Shown: positions 10,893 through 22,717 of the stretch, one piece after another
Numbering within the stretch: the first letter of the stretch is position 1
Layout: every line of letters starts with the position of its first letter
NCBI RefSeq assembly: GCF_963678635.1
Contig: NC_087062.1
Span: 37,594,518-37,658,517 of the forward strand
Length of the DNA stretch: 64,000 bases
Source of the DNA: Symsagittifera roscoffensis
Taxonomy: Eukaryota; Xenacoelomorpha; Acoela; Convolutidae
Reading direction: 5' to 3'
The notes under the pieces: model-generated
Databases searched by the model: none
The model's input: the letters and a program-made list of their open reading frames with translations, nothing else
Told to the model about the DNA's origin: nothing
Program-made: the position numbers and the translations under genes

Positions 10893-13368
10893 ATGAGGCG
10901 GAGCAGGGTACCGGTAGCTGAAAAAAGATCTACCGAGGCGAAGACAAAGTATAATTCGTCGCTACGTAAAACAACATCAATGGGTCCGAAGGTAACAAAG
11001 AAGAACTTTTCAGTTAGTATGGTCAGTACGAGGAGTACCACGGAGAACAGGGCAAAAGAGGGCACGGAAGGGGAACGACTAGAACCCACCATCGAGGTTC
11101 AACTAGAGACACCGGATCAAAGTGTGGATGAAGTAGGAAAGAAAACGACAGAGTCAACTCCGATGCCCAATGCGGAAGAACCTAACCCGAAGCCCATAGA
11201 GTTCTCACCAATAGACAACGTGGAAGACACAACAGGCAACACGCCAGAAACGGTGAAGGATGAGTCTCAAAAGAGAACGTCTTTCACTGAAAGATTGGCG
11301 ATGATGGTCGGAATGAGATCGAAAGACGCAGCAGTGGAGGAGACGAAAGTCGAGAAAAGCAAAACATTCGGAACAGTATCCACGAGAACGACAGAGACCG
11401 ATCAAAACGAGGATCAGAAAAACCCGGGACCAGTGACCGACTACAGGACAAGAATGGACCATGGAACAACTACTCTTGAGCTAAGCTATTTGATGGCGAA
11501 GCTAGATCAGATAGACGAGAAGCTGAAGCACAGCGAAGAGGATAGAAATGTGATAAGGAAGGAAATGAGAAACAACAAACATGAGTACCTGGACAACTAT
11601 TTCCATCTAGCGAGAGCAACGGAGGAAAAGCTTCAGCAGATGTCTGACAAAGTAGAAACCACTGATGGAGAGCGAGACAAGAACATCAGAAAAGACATGC
11701 TAGAAATGAAGCAACGATATGACGCAGTGAATAGCCAGTTGGGGAGTTTGGAAACGAGAATGGATACGATGAGTAGGGACCAGGCTGAGAGCTCAAGTGC
11801 TATACAGACAAAGTTAGATGCAATCTTGAGGAATTCAACACCACAAGACAGGCCAGCGGCAGAGCGGACACAAGGTAATAGAGTTGACTTCGTGGAACCA
11901 CAAAGGAACAAACGACAGTCAACACCGTTACCAATAACCCGTGAGGCCGCGAGTACGGCACCGGTGGGGGCCAAGGCTATTATAAAAAATGGAACAGCGA
12001 ACACAACAAGTGGTCCAGGAGACTCCACGACTCAGATCAACGTGGGACCGGATGCCATGACATGGGCAAGTACCTGGGAAATGATGAACAGGACACTAGA
12101 GGCCTTCGCTACAAGGAACACCGACTCGAGTGACAGAGGAAGCAACAAATCCAGGAAAACTTTCAAGAAACCAAAAGAATTCAAAGATGATTCAGATGGA
12201 TGCATTGACACTTGGGTAGAAGTCATGAGGTTGCACGTAGAGTAAGACAACTTGAACGATGAGAGGCAGGCATGCACAGCAAAACTGAGCAATCTAGAAG
12301 GCACGGCATTGAAATGCGTGGTTGCGAAGAAGGAAGAGGAACGCGACACAGCGGACAAAATCTTTGAAATATTGTTAGATAGATTCAGCTCAGGCATGAA
12401 GGGTCATCAAGCGATGATGAGATTCGAAAAAAGGAGGCAAAGGGACGATGAATCAATTGATCGGTTCCTAGATGATCTCGAGAGCTTGAGACGAAGGAGT
12501 GATCCTGAAGAGTCAACAAACAGAAGGAACTTTAGCATCGCATCGAAGCTCATCGATGGGGTGAAAAGTGACGACTTGAGAACAATGTTAGCAACGTACT
12601 ATACACTGTCAAACGACAGCGCACCGACTCCAGAAGAGATGAGACGGAAGTAAAGAGAGTACATGCTGGTGAAACCCAAGAAATACTCGTACTCAGACAA
12701 CAGGAATACGCAAGGGGGAGTCAGCCACAAAGGTCGTCATGGTACAAGCCCAGAGATGACATGGAAAAACGCAGATCATGCGCTTCCTGCGGGTCAGCTG
12801 ATCATCATGTGGCGGATTGCACGATATACAAACAGGGCATGAAGAGTTTGGGATATGCATCCGATGAGGAAGATATGAGCCAGATGGAAGAACACGAGTT
12901 CTATAGTGGCTTGATCATCAAAATAGGTGCAAGATGCTTCTTCTGCAACCAAGAGGGGCACTTCACGATGGACTGTCCGTTGTTTTGGGAAGCGATTAAG
13001 AATCAGAGTCATCCAAAACACAAGTTGGCGCTAGCAGCGGTACAGAACCAGAGAAACAGATAAGGTGAATTTGAGAGGAAAAACCTAGAAAAACCAAGTG
13101 CGGAGCTACCGACGAAAACAGTGAAAGCTGTAACACAATGTAATAGTGCAATAGAGGCCACGGCAAAGAACGCCCTATAAATAAATTATGAGAAGGCGGC
13201 AGCGGAGGCTATCAACAAAGTGAAACAGGACCTGGCAGCGAAAGAAATAGAACAACGGCTGAAGCAAGAAATCGAAAGACAGAAAATGAACGGAGCATTA
13301 AGTTGCTCACAAACAATACCAGAAGCTGCTGAGGGGTCGACAAAAAATGGAAACTGCAACACTGTTAG
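10893..13368 (+). pseudogene. gag of the 18.6 kb element (interrupted), with two CCHC zinc knuckles
   Basis: The first open segment (10893-12245, 450 codons) is K/E/T-rich with a predicted coiled-coil-like stretch around residues 190-310. The same frame resumes after a TAA at 12243-12245 with a capsid-like helical region ending at a second stop, 12651-12653. A frameshift near 12700-12760 leads to 12761-13063, which holds two CCHC knuckles of spacing C-x2-C-x4-H-x4-C: CASCGSADHHVADC and CFFCNQEGHFTMDC. The frame continues weakly to about 13390 past stops at 13061 and 13180. The product would package element RNA into cytoplasmic particles. Ty3/Gypsy Gag is normally 300-500 aa, so this one is long. 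The start at 10893 is the first ATG of the long frame. Confidence 0.85.
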
Positions 13369-14184
13369 ATGGTTAAAGGAAAGCCATTTGGCATAACAAA
13401 GATTGGGGCAAGAATAATGTCAATAATCACTGTGGGTGGCCATGAAGTAACGAGAAGCTTGAGCGAACCAAGTGACCAGACAATAATGCACATTGATGTG
13501 TACGCAGATTACTTGAGTTGTATAAGCCCACAAACTACTTCTAGAGCATTGAGGGCACTACTCACGAGAGGGGGTAGCAAGTCGGTACGTGTTGATAACA
13601 GGTACACAGAAGCTTATGGTCCACATGAGGTGATGCTAAATATAGATGGAATCAACATCTATACGAAAACAATGATAACATGTGATGAAGATCTAATTGG
13701 GCAAATCTACGTGGGAAAAGAAGAGTTGAAAGTGAGATCGATTGGACACTGCGCCATGCTTGAGGAAGATGCAATGCACATCGGGACAGAGGCAGATGTG
13801 ACAGCACATGTGCTTGACATAAGTGGTAAGAAGACTCAGTTACGTGGGTTACTTGATACGGGAGCAGTCTTGAGTGTCATACCAATCGAAACTTGGGAAC
13901 GAATGGGCTTCAACAAAGATGATTTGATAGATTCAAGAATACGGTTGTCAGCTGCAAACAAAGGGGCCCTGCGGGTGTTGGGCAGAACGCCGATAGTAGC
14001 CCTCAATCTGGGGGAACGTAACCTGTGGATGAGCTTTCTTGTGGTAGAAAACCTAGATGAGTCTGACCAATTTATTTTAGGCAGAGACTTCATCAGGAAC
14101 TTTGATGTAGCGATTGATCTAAGCAACGCAATGTTCAGGATACGGAACCCGGATAGGAGGTACGCAATCAAACCGGTAATTTAA
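13369..14184 (+). CDS. retropepsin-type aspartic protease of the 18.6 kb element
   Basis: 271 codons, uninterrupted. The catalytic triad DTGA is at about residues 162-165 (near 13855) after a hydrophobic strand (LRGLL). The second conserved feature, an ILGRDF stretch, lies near residue 235. The enzyme would act as a dimer to cleave the Gag-Pol precursor. About 150 residues precede the protease fold and have no recognised domain. The frame differs from the end of gag and from the following RT frame, so the true polyprotein was probably continuous and is now shifted at both joints. The ATG at 13369 is only the first Met of the open stretch. Confidence 0.85.
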   Translation: MVKGKPFGITKIGARIMSIITVGGHEVTRSLSEPSDQTIMHIDVYADYLSCISPQTTSRALRALLTRGGSKSVRVDNRYTEAYGPHEVMLNIDGINIYTKTMITCDEDLIGQIYVGKEELKVRSIGHCAMLEEDAMHIGTEADVTAHVLDISGKKTQLRGLLDTGAVLSVIPIETWERMGFNKDDLIDSRIRLSAANKGALRVLGRTPIVALNLGERNLWMSFLVVENLDESDQFILGRDFIRNFDVAIDLSNAMFRIRNPDRRYAIKPVI

Positions 14185-14186
14185 TA

Positions 14187-16445
14187 ATGGCAAATGAAAC
14201 CAAAGCACCGGTATTCTTGAGTAGGAGGGTGAGGCTAAAGGCGAACGAGGCGGCGATCGTAAGCTTACGAATGAAAAATTACAATGAACTAAGTGACAAC
14301 AAGCAGGTATGCATAGTCCCAAATCCAAATAGTCAAAGTGCTGCTGTTTTAGGAAGATGCTTCTCGATCACGAAGAGCGGTCTCTGCGTGAGTGTCTTGT
14401 TGAATACCCTTGACATGCCAATCACGATACAGAGGGGGAGGAAACTGGGATATGCTTTACCTGTAAAAACTCTATATGAAATGACTGAAAACCATAAACA
14501 AAATGAAGTTGTTGATTGTCCCAATCATAGGGACAAAATTTGTATCTTGAGACGATTGACGAAAATAAAAGATTCATCAGGTCTTGTGAAGTCACTTAAG
14601 TCAGAGACAGACGATGGACTATCGAGCTGTTCGCATTTCCCGGAACGGCCCACACTAGATGAAATACAGAGTGATAAACCGGTCTTACCGGAAATTGAAC
14701 ACTTAAGAGGCAAGTTAACGGACGAACAGCTCGAAGCCATCAAGGACGTACTAGAACGGAACGAGGAGGTTTTTTCAAGACATAAGGCAGACATCGGGTG
14801 TTGTAATTTTGTTGAGCATGAAATAGAACTCGAGGAAAACGCAATACCGCACAGGGAGGGGGCGAGGCGCATGACCCCACACAAATCGGATGCGTGTAGA
14901 AAGGAGATTGAAACGCTACTAGAGTATGACATGATAGAACCATCCAAATCACCGTGGACGTGTGGAGTAGTGATGGCCAAGAAAGGCGACCAGTTGAGGT
15001 TTTGTTGTGACTTTCGATACCTGAACTCCGTCACGGTGAAGGATGCCTATCCCATACCTAGGATTGATGAGAGTCTCTCGAAGTTAGGTGATGCAAAATT
15101 TTCTACGACTCTTGATTTAGGCTCGGCCTTTTGGCAGGTACCACTCAGGAAACAGGACAGGGACAAGACAGGGTTTGCCTGCGAGTTGGGTCTGTTTCAA
15201 TGGAAACTGATGCCGTTTGGACTTTGCAATGCCACTGCCACGTTTCAGCGGCTGATGGCACACGCGCTGATAGGCGTGACGAAAAAGTACGGCAATCTGG
15301 TAATGTGCTACGTGGATGACGTGGTAATAGCGACACCCACACTAGAGGACCACATTGAAAGACTTGACGAAGTATTTGCGTGTATGAAGAGGTCGGGGCT
15401 GAAGTGCAAACCATCAAAGTGTGAGATACTCAAGGACTCGATAAAATACTTGGGCAGGATGGTGGACAAACACGGCATCAGACCAGATCCAGACGCAGTA
15501 GAAGCAGTTCTAACTTGGAAATCGCCGAAAACGGAAAACCAATTGATGAGCTTCCTGGGTTTTGCAAATTACTACAGAGAATTCGTAAAAGGCTATGCAG
15601 ACAAGGTTTATCTGATGCAACAGTTAATGAGGCACAAGGGCAAGAAGTTCACGTGGAACAACGCAGCGGAAGAGTCATTCCAGAGAATAAAGAAAGAGTT
15701 TTGCGAGGCACCAGTACTAGGGATGCCAACAGAGAAAGGTATGTTTGTGCTGGATACGGACGCGTCGGTAGTACCGATATCGGGAATACTCTACCAGGAA
15801 CAATAGAGGAACGGGAAGACAGTCTTGAGACCAATAGCGTACGGGAGCAAAGTCCTAAGTGACACGGAAATGAAGTACGGAGCACCGAAAGCAGAGATGT
15901 TCGCGGTGGTTACCTTTGTCGAGAAATATAGGGCATACCTAGGCAGCGAGCCATTCAAGCTGCGGGTCGACAACAGGGCACTAAGCTGGCTGAAGACGTA
16001 CTCAATGGACCAAAGTTACATTGGGAGGTGGATAGTTCGCCTGGACGGATACGATATGATAATTGAGCATAGAACACGAGACAAACATCAAAATGCTGAC
16101 AGCTTGAGCAAGAAGACGGAGTTCTACGAGAGACAAGAACAGAGGGAGGCAGATAGACCTGAGTTCAAAGATGGCTTCTCCTTCATGGACAAGGAAACGT
16201 AAGACAATCTTCCTCTCACGAGATGGTTGGACAAATCAGGCAAACCAATAGAAGATCACCCCGAATTACCAAAAGATACTACGAAAGAAACAATCTTGAA
16301 AAAGAACCGAGGGATGCCGATAGGAATAATGCTCAAGTCAAAGATTGTGAGGGAGACGCTCAAAGCAAAAGGCCACGATCTTAACCAGGTGGAGAAGGGG
16401 GAAGCACAAATAGACGATGACTTAAAGAAGTTACTCGAGAACTAG
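14187..16445 (+). pseudogene. reverse transcriptase-RNase H of the 18.6 kb element (in-frame stops)
   Basis: Ty3/Gypsy-type RT. The fingers region carries RFCCDFRYLN, followed by TTLDLGSAFWQ, LMPFGLCNATATFQ and the catalytic YVDD box (15309-15320, residues 375-378), then the thumb motif FLGFANYYREF. RNase H begins with LDTDAS near 15755, and after a TAG stop (15804-15806) the same frame continues with the E (KAEMF), D (RVDNRAL) and D (NADSLSK) catalytic positions. All four acidic residues are present. Further stops lie at 16200-16202 and 16443-16445. The enzyme copies element RNA into DNA. About 180 residues precede the RT and have no assigned function. Best read as one Pol frame with recent nonsense mutations. 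Confidence 0.9.
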
Positions 16446-16459
16446 CAGATGATAAGCGC

Positions 16460-16906
16460 GTGATTCAAGAAAACTGTAAGGAGAAACCTGAGGTCACAAT
16501 ACTGCGAAAGAGCGGGACAGCTAGTGATGGAAATACCTCGAAGGTGACTAACTTTGATGGGAAGGAAGTGGTGCAGTCACTGGTTGAAAAGATCCCAGCC
16601 GACTTACTTGAACAGACTAGAGTTAGGAAAAAGAGAGTGGAGTTCAAGGAAGAAGCTGAATACCTGGGACTAGGTCAAGAGTCCGGGGAGCGGTCCACGT
16701 CCACGGAGGAAGAAAACACTGAAGGAGAAAATTTGTCCGGGGAGTGTGAAATGTGGGATGAGGACTCGGAAGCGAGCAGTGACAATCAAGATAGTCTCTG
16801 CATGATATTGGCAGAAAAAAAAGATTACACACCGCGACAGGGAATTACAAACAGATCCGTCCTAAGGAACCTTCAATTTGGACGTGCAGGAAGCACGAGG
16901 AGGTGA
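16460..16906 (+). pseudogene. acidic linker between RNase H and integrase (Pol fragment)
   Basis: 148 codons, no recognised domain. The second half is very rich in E, D and S. It is shifted relative to the RNase H frame upstream and overlaps the integrase frame by 29 nt, so it is most simply a spacer of the same polyprotein separated by indels. The GTG at 16460 is not a convincing start. Confidence 0.5.
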
Positions 16907-19691
16907 AGAACTTGAAAGGATTGCAGTTTCGAGGCAGCCATTCAGGGAACTATCATGCGACTCAAATGTGAGAACAAATCTGGTGCCAGAAGATGACATG
17001 AAGATAGTAAAGAGGATAGTATGCGTGAAGCTGAATGACGATGTCCACAATCCTGGGGAGATGAATGGGCAAATCATGGCGCTGAAGGAACATGTCAAGG
17101 CGAGATATAGGCTGTCGGACCTGATAAGAGCCGAGAAGAATGACAAGATGACAAGTAATCTCTCCAAATGGATCCGAATGAGGTCCAAGGAGAAGGGGGA
17201 ACTCGAAGAAGACAGCTACAAGATCCTGAGCCAGTTCTACAAAGAGAGGAAAGAGTTACTCTATCACACGGCTGACGGGGTGGTAGCATGCAAGAGAAAA
17301 GACGAGGAGAAGATATTACACGAGCACAACCTCATCATATTACCACAATTGTATCAGACGGAAGTGTTATTCAGATCGCACGATAAGATGGGGCACCAGG
17401 GGATAGACAAGGTGCAACAAAGAATACTTTACAGGTTCGATTGGCCAGGATTGAGGAAAGCCTGTGAGAGGTGGGTGAATGCGTGCCTGGCATGCTTGCA
17501 AGTGAAAGACCCAAGGAAGATGAAGTTCCCACTCAAGTCGGTGGAAAGCTCGGAATTTAATGAAGTGGTGCAGATAGACCATCAGAAAATCTGTATGACG
17601 GAGTCGGGGTATAACCAGATACTGGTTATAATTGATCACTTCACAAAGCTGGCAGAAGCGGTGCCGTGTCAAACAGCTTCGGCAGAGGAGATTTGTGACC
17701 ACTTGATAACCCATTGGATATCAAGCTAGGGTTGTCCAATGACTATTCAGTCAGACAACGGCAAGGCCTTTGTGGGGGACTTGACTAAGGAATTAATGAA
17801 GAGGTCACACATTGCTCAAGCACACTCAACGACTTACCATCCTCAGACCAACGGGCTGGTAGAAAGACAGAATAGAACGTTGGTAAACATGCTGAGGGTA
17901 TACTGCTCCAGATACATGACGGACTGGGATAAATATCTGCCGCAAGTCGTAGGGGCATACAACAGTACTCAACACTCAACGACGGGAATCAGTCCATTCA
18001 TGATGTTGACAGGCAAAGAGAGAGCGATGCCCCTGACGTTCTTTTACCCGGAGTATGAAGGGAGGAGGACGTCGCCTCAAGCTTACGTGAAAGAAGCGAT
18101 CAGGAGACAGCAGGAAATAAACGAGCTATGCAGGAGGAACACTGCGCAGGCACAAATGAGACAGAGCAAGAAATATGATGAAAAGATATTACAGACGAAG
18201 CCATATGAAGTGGGCCAGTATGTGTGGGTTTTCCAGAATGTTATACCGCCGAAAGCGACGAAGAAACTACTCAAGAAATGGAGAGGACCATTCATGATAA
18301 CTGAAGTACATCAACAAGGACGGTTCTACCGCTTGAGTACTGGGCGAGCAGCACATTATGAGAACCTGAAGCCTCATGTCCCATCCCCAGAGGACTGGTG
18401 TATACCAAAGGACATGGAGGGACTAGAGTACCTACTGGTGGAACCAGCATGTGAAGTGAACGAAAAAGGCACCAGAGATAAGAATGATGGCAATGAGAAC
18501 TTGAGTTTGGATTGCAATGAAAAAATAGACGCGGACTCTGAAGCGGAATCTTTTGTGGAAGAAGATTGGAACGATCCGGAGCAAGGTGAGGTGCCGAAGT
18601 GGACTGAACCAGACTTGTCAATACCAGCGGGGACAAGGAGTGGCAATCGCAAACGCACAGGCATGAGGTACAACAGGTATGGGGACGATTTCCTGATCGA
18701 CAAGATACAGCCCGATGACCTAGGCAAAGAACTAATAAGTGTGGGCGAGCTGGCGGCAGATGGTGAACGGCAGATCATCGATGATAATGAACACTACCCA
18801 CAGGAAGACTACTCGACACCGGAACAGGAGACGGATTTAGAACAGAGCGAGATAGAGAGGAGGGAGAATACGAACCTGAGGATATTAGAATGGATGCGCG
18901 ATGTCAAAGACGGAAGCGAGGAAGGACAGAGCATACAGCAAGTTGACATATCAGCGAGGAAGTACATGAAAACGGAGACTCCTCTTTTCGGCTGGACGGC
19001 AACAGACAGCCCGCTCGATATTCCGCCAGAGAATTCAGACCCAGCATCATCGACGGGGACGTCGATAAAAATTTTTGTTCGGGGAGTGGGGGTAGGACTT
19101 ACCCACACCGAAAATTTAATGATAAAGAAACTCAGAGAAGTGAGAGAAACGTGCGGACTGGAACTGGAAGGGGAGGAGGCCGAGCCTACCATAGGAAGGA
19201 ATTTCAAAACGAAGTTTGAAATACCAAACGAATACTCAGAAAATATCCTGATAACGGATAGTGACTTCATTCTGTCAGACAGGACTAGCGCAATCTGTAT
19301 CACCGCGGACATGAGTTTCAAATCAAGACTGGAGGCTGACTTCAAGAGAGAGTACCAGAACGTGGAGTTTCTGTTTAGACAGAGACCGGGACTGGGAGGA
19401 ATGGCCGCGCTTCCACCATCAGTAGCACAAGTCCCGGGGAAATACCTGTGCTTCCTAGTGACGAGGGTCAATGACAGGAACACGATCGATCCCGAACACG
19501 TGATGTTGGCACTAACAAGACTACGAGACTTCATGATTGAAAGAGGGATAATGGAGATCTCAATGCCGGTGTATGACCCAAACAGGGGGAAATTGAGCCC
19601 AAGGGAATTGTACGCTATCCTACACGTGGTCTTCGCAGAAACTGAGATAATGGTGCATCTTCACAAGAAAAACTACTTGAGCATCGCCTGA
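16878..19691 (+). pseudogene. integrase of the 18.6 kb element, fused to a C-terminal macro domain
   Basis: The N-terminal HHCC zinc-binding module runs H-D-K-M-G-H, about 17379-17396, then CLAC near 17485. The catalytic core has D in VQIDHQ (near 17575), D in SDNG (17751-17762) and E in GLVERQN (near 17860), with the D-E spacing of 35 residues. An in-frame TAG at 17727-17729 splits the core between the first two catalytic residues. An SH3-like C-terminal domain follows (VGQYVWVFQN to ENLKPH, to about 18375). Then come about 280 acidic, low-complexity residues and a 150-residue globular C-terminus annotated separately as a macro domain. Integrase inserts the DNA copy; the C-terminal extension is not normal for the family. 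Confidence 0.88.
19240..19688 (+). other. macro (ADP-ribose-binding) domain at the integrase C-terminus, TARG1/OARD1-like
   Basis: Residues about 501-650 of the segment starting at 17739. Seen: a strand ending ITDSDFI where macro domains have GDL/F; SAICITADMSFKSRL in the position of the first ligand loop; a DFKREY stretch aligning with the FKKKFG of TARG1 that holds its catalytic Lys84; a hydrophobic strand followed by VTR (YLCFLVTR); a helix with LALTRLRDFM; ISMPVYDPNRGKL aligning with the phosphate loop; and a final helix-strand. Known: TARG1-type macro domains bind or remove ADP-ribose. The usual GxG-x-D of the phosphate loop (with TARG1 Asp125) is replaced by DPNRG, so activity may be lost or altered. 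The assignment is by pattern, not by search. Confidence 0.72.
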
Positions 19692-20181
19692 GCTCGGGGG
19701 TCTCGAGTTGGGCATGAGGGAAAAATCTCGAGTTAGGTGTGGGGGTACAAAACAGGTAAAGAATCTTAGAGGTGATTGGCATGACAATTAATATTTTAAA
19801 TGATTGATGGTGCAAAAACATAAAATGAATCTGCATGTTTTTAGAAAATTTCCAATTGAACTATTTTAGTAGGACGAAAAGGAAAGGGTTTTAGCTATAG
19901 TAGCGATGGGAGTTTCTAGGTTAGGAACACAGCCGGTTAGTCTAAAAATCGGGTGTTATTTTCAGATTGATTTGGTAAAGTCAAATTGACTACCCAACTG
20001 TATTCAATTGAAGAAAGGAAGCGCAAATTGAACGACGCTTCAAGAAGTAAACTCAAGTTGCTCAAGTAAACTCAAGAAAACTCAAGTTGCTCAGATAAAA
20101 GTCAAGTTGCTCAGGTAAAACTCAAGTTGCTCAGGTGAAACTCAAGTTGCTAAAACTCAAGATCATCTGGAAATTACAGAA
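19692..20181 (+). other. non-coding spacer between pol and the second coding block
   Basis: 490 bases without a gene. The last 130 bases (20036-20165) are a minisatellite of about 24 bp, five to six copies, built on 'actcaagttgctcag' and running up to the ATG at 20182. It would form the leader if the second block is translated from its own start. Confidence 0.6.
20036..20165 (+). repeat. ~24-bp minisatellite before the second coding block
   Basis: Five to six imperfect copies of a unit containing ctcaagttgctcag(g/a)taaaa. It ends just before the ATG at 20182. Confidence 0.8.
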
Positions 20182-20889
20182 ATGGCAGATCGATTCTGGA
20201 AGTCCATGCCATCGGTTTTGAAAAAACCCACACTTGATGAGTTGTACAGACGTCTGAGGGACCTGGATTACACTCAAGTGGATGAGAGAATGGCAGTGAT
20301 GCTGAATGCCATCCTCCAGTTGGAGGAACAGGGCGAGTGCCGGGAGTCTGCGACAGAAGCGGTTTTGATGGTGGGCTACACCAGCGATGGAATATCCAAT
20401 CAAGAGCAAACCAGGTGGCTGTCCTGGAACGTGGATGGAGCAATAAGGGGGTTCGACTTGGCGAGGAATCCTGGCTTGAGTAACAATACTGAGTATGGTG
20501 CAGGGGAGTTCCCACTGCCGGTCAGACCATCAGTCAGATCCACGGGCCAGAGCACGAGTAAGATACCATCAATGACACGGGCGCAGCAAACGTGGGAAGC
20601 GTATCCAGACGTTAGTATCATGAAGAGAGAGCTTGAGAGGACTCAGCGGGAGAGGAACAAGGCGAACCTCGACCGGGATCAAGCGAAGCTCGAGAGAGAT
20701 CAGGCGAAACTTGAGAGAGATCAGGCGCGGAGGGAACTGGATATGTTGAGAGCTGAACAGCAACAAGCAGAAAGAGTGCGAGAGAATGCCACGAATTGTG
20801 AGCAGCTGAAGTCGGAGCTTGAAAGGATCAGCAACGACAACGCGAGCTCGACATGCAGAAAGGGGCTAGGCCCAAGGAGCGGGTGGTGA
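20182..20889 (+). pseudogene. second coding block, part 1: coiled-coil N-terminal region
   Basis: 235 codons with no known enzyme domain. The N-terminal 130 residues look globular (W, L and E/D rich). Residues about 145-225 form a strongly predicted coiled coil with a seven-residue repeat (LERDQAK repeated in near-identical copies), suggesting self-association. The frame is lost by an indel near 20840, where the downstream frame takes over with a 37-nt overlap. Position after the integrase, where env or accessory genes sit in other elements. The start is chosen as the first ATG after the minisatellite. Confidence 0.6.
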
Positions 20890-22717
20890 CCGGCTCAAGA
20901 CCAGAGTCACGTATGGAGGTGGATGAAGCTCCTAGATCGAAGGGACGATTTAACCTCGATCGCGCGGCTCAAGAACATATGAACGAGGGGTTGGAGGTGT
21001 GGATACCAACTGAATCAGCGTCCTCCCTGCGTGGTCTAGAGACACAAGTAAAACGCCTGTTGATGGACGTCGCGCTGCCTGGATATACACCAAGTTCGAC
21101 CCCGAGAAGTAGTCAGGTGAGTGGTAGCTCGTCACGACTGAAAGAGTTGCACGAGCGGCTACAGCTAAGGAGTCGTGAGAGTCCAGCAAGAGTGGAGCCA
21201 CCTTCGACGTGGGGAGAGCAACCTGTCAGGAGGGTGGTGATCTCAAGTTACAAGAAGAATACGGAAGGCAGATACCACCGGCATAATCGGATGGACTGGA
21301 GCACGGCGCAGAGAGACAGGAGAGATTGCTTCCATGACGCGGCTTGGGTGGAATACCTCACGCAGCCACGTGTGCCTGAGGGGGCGGTCCACCTGATCAT
21401 AGGGGACAGCTTGTTGCGGGTGCTGACCCGGATTCAGTCCCATTGGCAAACGGGGATCTTGAGTTTCGCTGGAGCTGCGACGCCGCAGATGTTAGCAACA
21501 CTTGAGATGCTAGGGATGGCAAGAGTATACACGGTGACTCTATAGGTCGGGACGAATGACGTGTCTAGGGGGAAGCAAGGAAGGTGACGAGGCTGCACGA
21601 CAAGATGAGCTGCATTCTTGAGGAATTGCGGATTCAAATGGATCCGGCCATTCTTACAGTGTGCACCATTCCTTACAACATGAAAGCGGACCAACATGCA
21701 ATGGAGATGAATACAAAGGTGCGAAACCTGAACGAAATAATCAGGCAGATACACCAAAGGAGCGTCCTCCCCGTTGGGCTGTTGGACGTGGCCGAGCAAA
21801 AGGAGCTATCTGCTTTCCCTGACGATGCGTCCTCGGATGGGATTCACTTTGATAGGCCCAGAGGGGTGGAATGGTTAAATGACATCTTCCAAAGGCACAT
21901 AAGCGCATTGGAGGCAGAGTTGCTAGAGACGGCACGAGTCGCATTCGGACCACCCCCAAATCCACCCTTCTTCAACCCGAGGGCTTTGTCCAGTCGCTTG
22001 GGAGCGATGGCCGATTCTAGAGACAGTTTGAGGAACAGCCGGACCAAGTTGCCGGGCGCCGCGCCCATGGAGGCTGAGGAGGCAACGTCATCAACTCCTC
22101 AGGGATCAGTAATATCCTCGGTGGTGGTGGCGGAGAAGAAGAAACCGGAGAGGCCAGCGGAGACCAGTAGGTCGAGATATGTGGAGAAGGTGAAGGAGCT
22201 GGACTTGGAAGATCTGGAATGCAGGCTAGAGTTAGCGAAAGCTTTGGGTCTTGAGCGGGTGTCGCACAAAGACTTGGGTAGACACCAGTGCGTGGACTGG
22301 CTGAAGGCTCACGAGACACATTTCTCGAGAGCGAAAATGATGGAGACAGCGGATCTGACTGGGATTCCCACAAAATCGGTCATGGGACCTATCAACTACA
22401 GACCTCTCAAGTCGTTGGGGAGTCCGGAACTCGTGGTGGAGCCTCCCAAGCATCGAACCAGCATTGCCAGGATTAGGGTGGCAACTCCAGCACAGTTGAG
22501 GGTGGTGGATAAACTGATGGATCCGATAGAAATGGAACTACCAGACGCCGCGTATGAAAGTACGAGATTAGCCGACGACCCCAGATACGGGAAACCGTGC
22601 GGGAATACGCAGCTGGCCAAAACCTTGGCAGTTTATGACAGGGTAGACCCAGCCGCTGCGAGGGTGGTCATCGTGGCGGGATCGGATTTTGAGGGAACGT
22701 CTCCCAAGTTATTTTGA
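20853..22717 (+). pseudogene. second coding block, part 2: SGNH/GDSL-hydrolase-like domain
   Basis: Two open segments (20853-21545 and 21584-22717) joined by a TAG at 21543-21545 and a frameshift near 21570. Together they show all four SGNH signature blocks in order. Block I is LIIGDSLL (GDS codons 21402-21410, nucleophile Ser). Block II has a Gly in SFAGAA near 21470. Block III is VGTND (21546-21560, directly after the stop). Block V is DGIH (21835-21846, with Asp and His). Known: SGNH proteins are mostly esterases or lipases, and an esterase of this fold occurs in ORF1 of some CR1 LINEs. Inferred: hydrolase cargo. The downstream ~290 residues include a helical segment and a P-rich stretch of unknown role. 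The frame ends at a TGA, 22715-22717. Confidence 0.7.
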
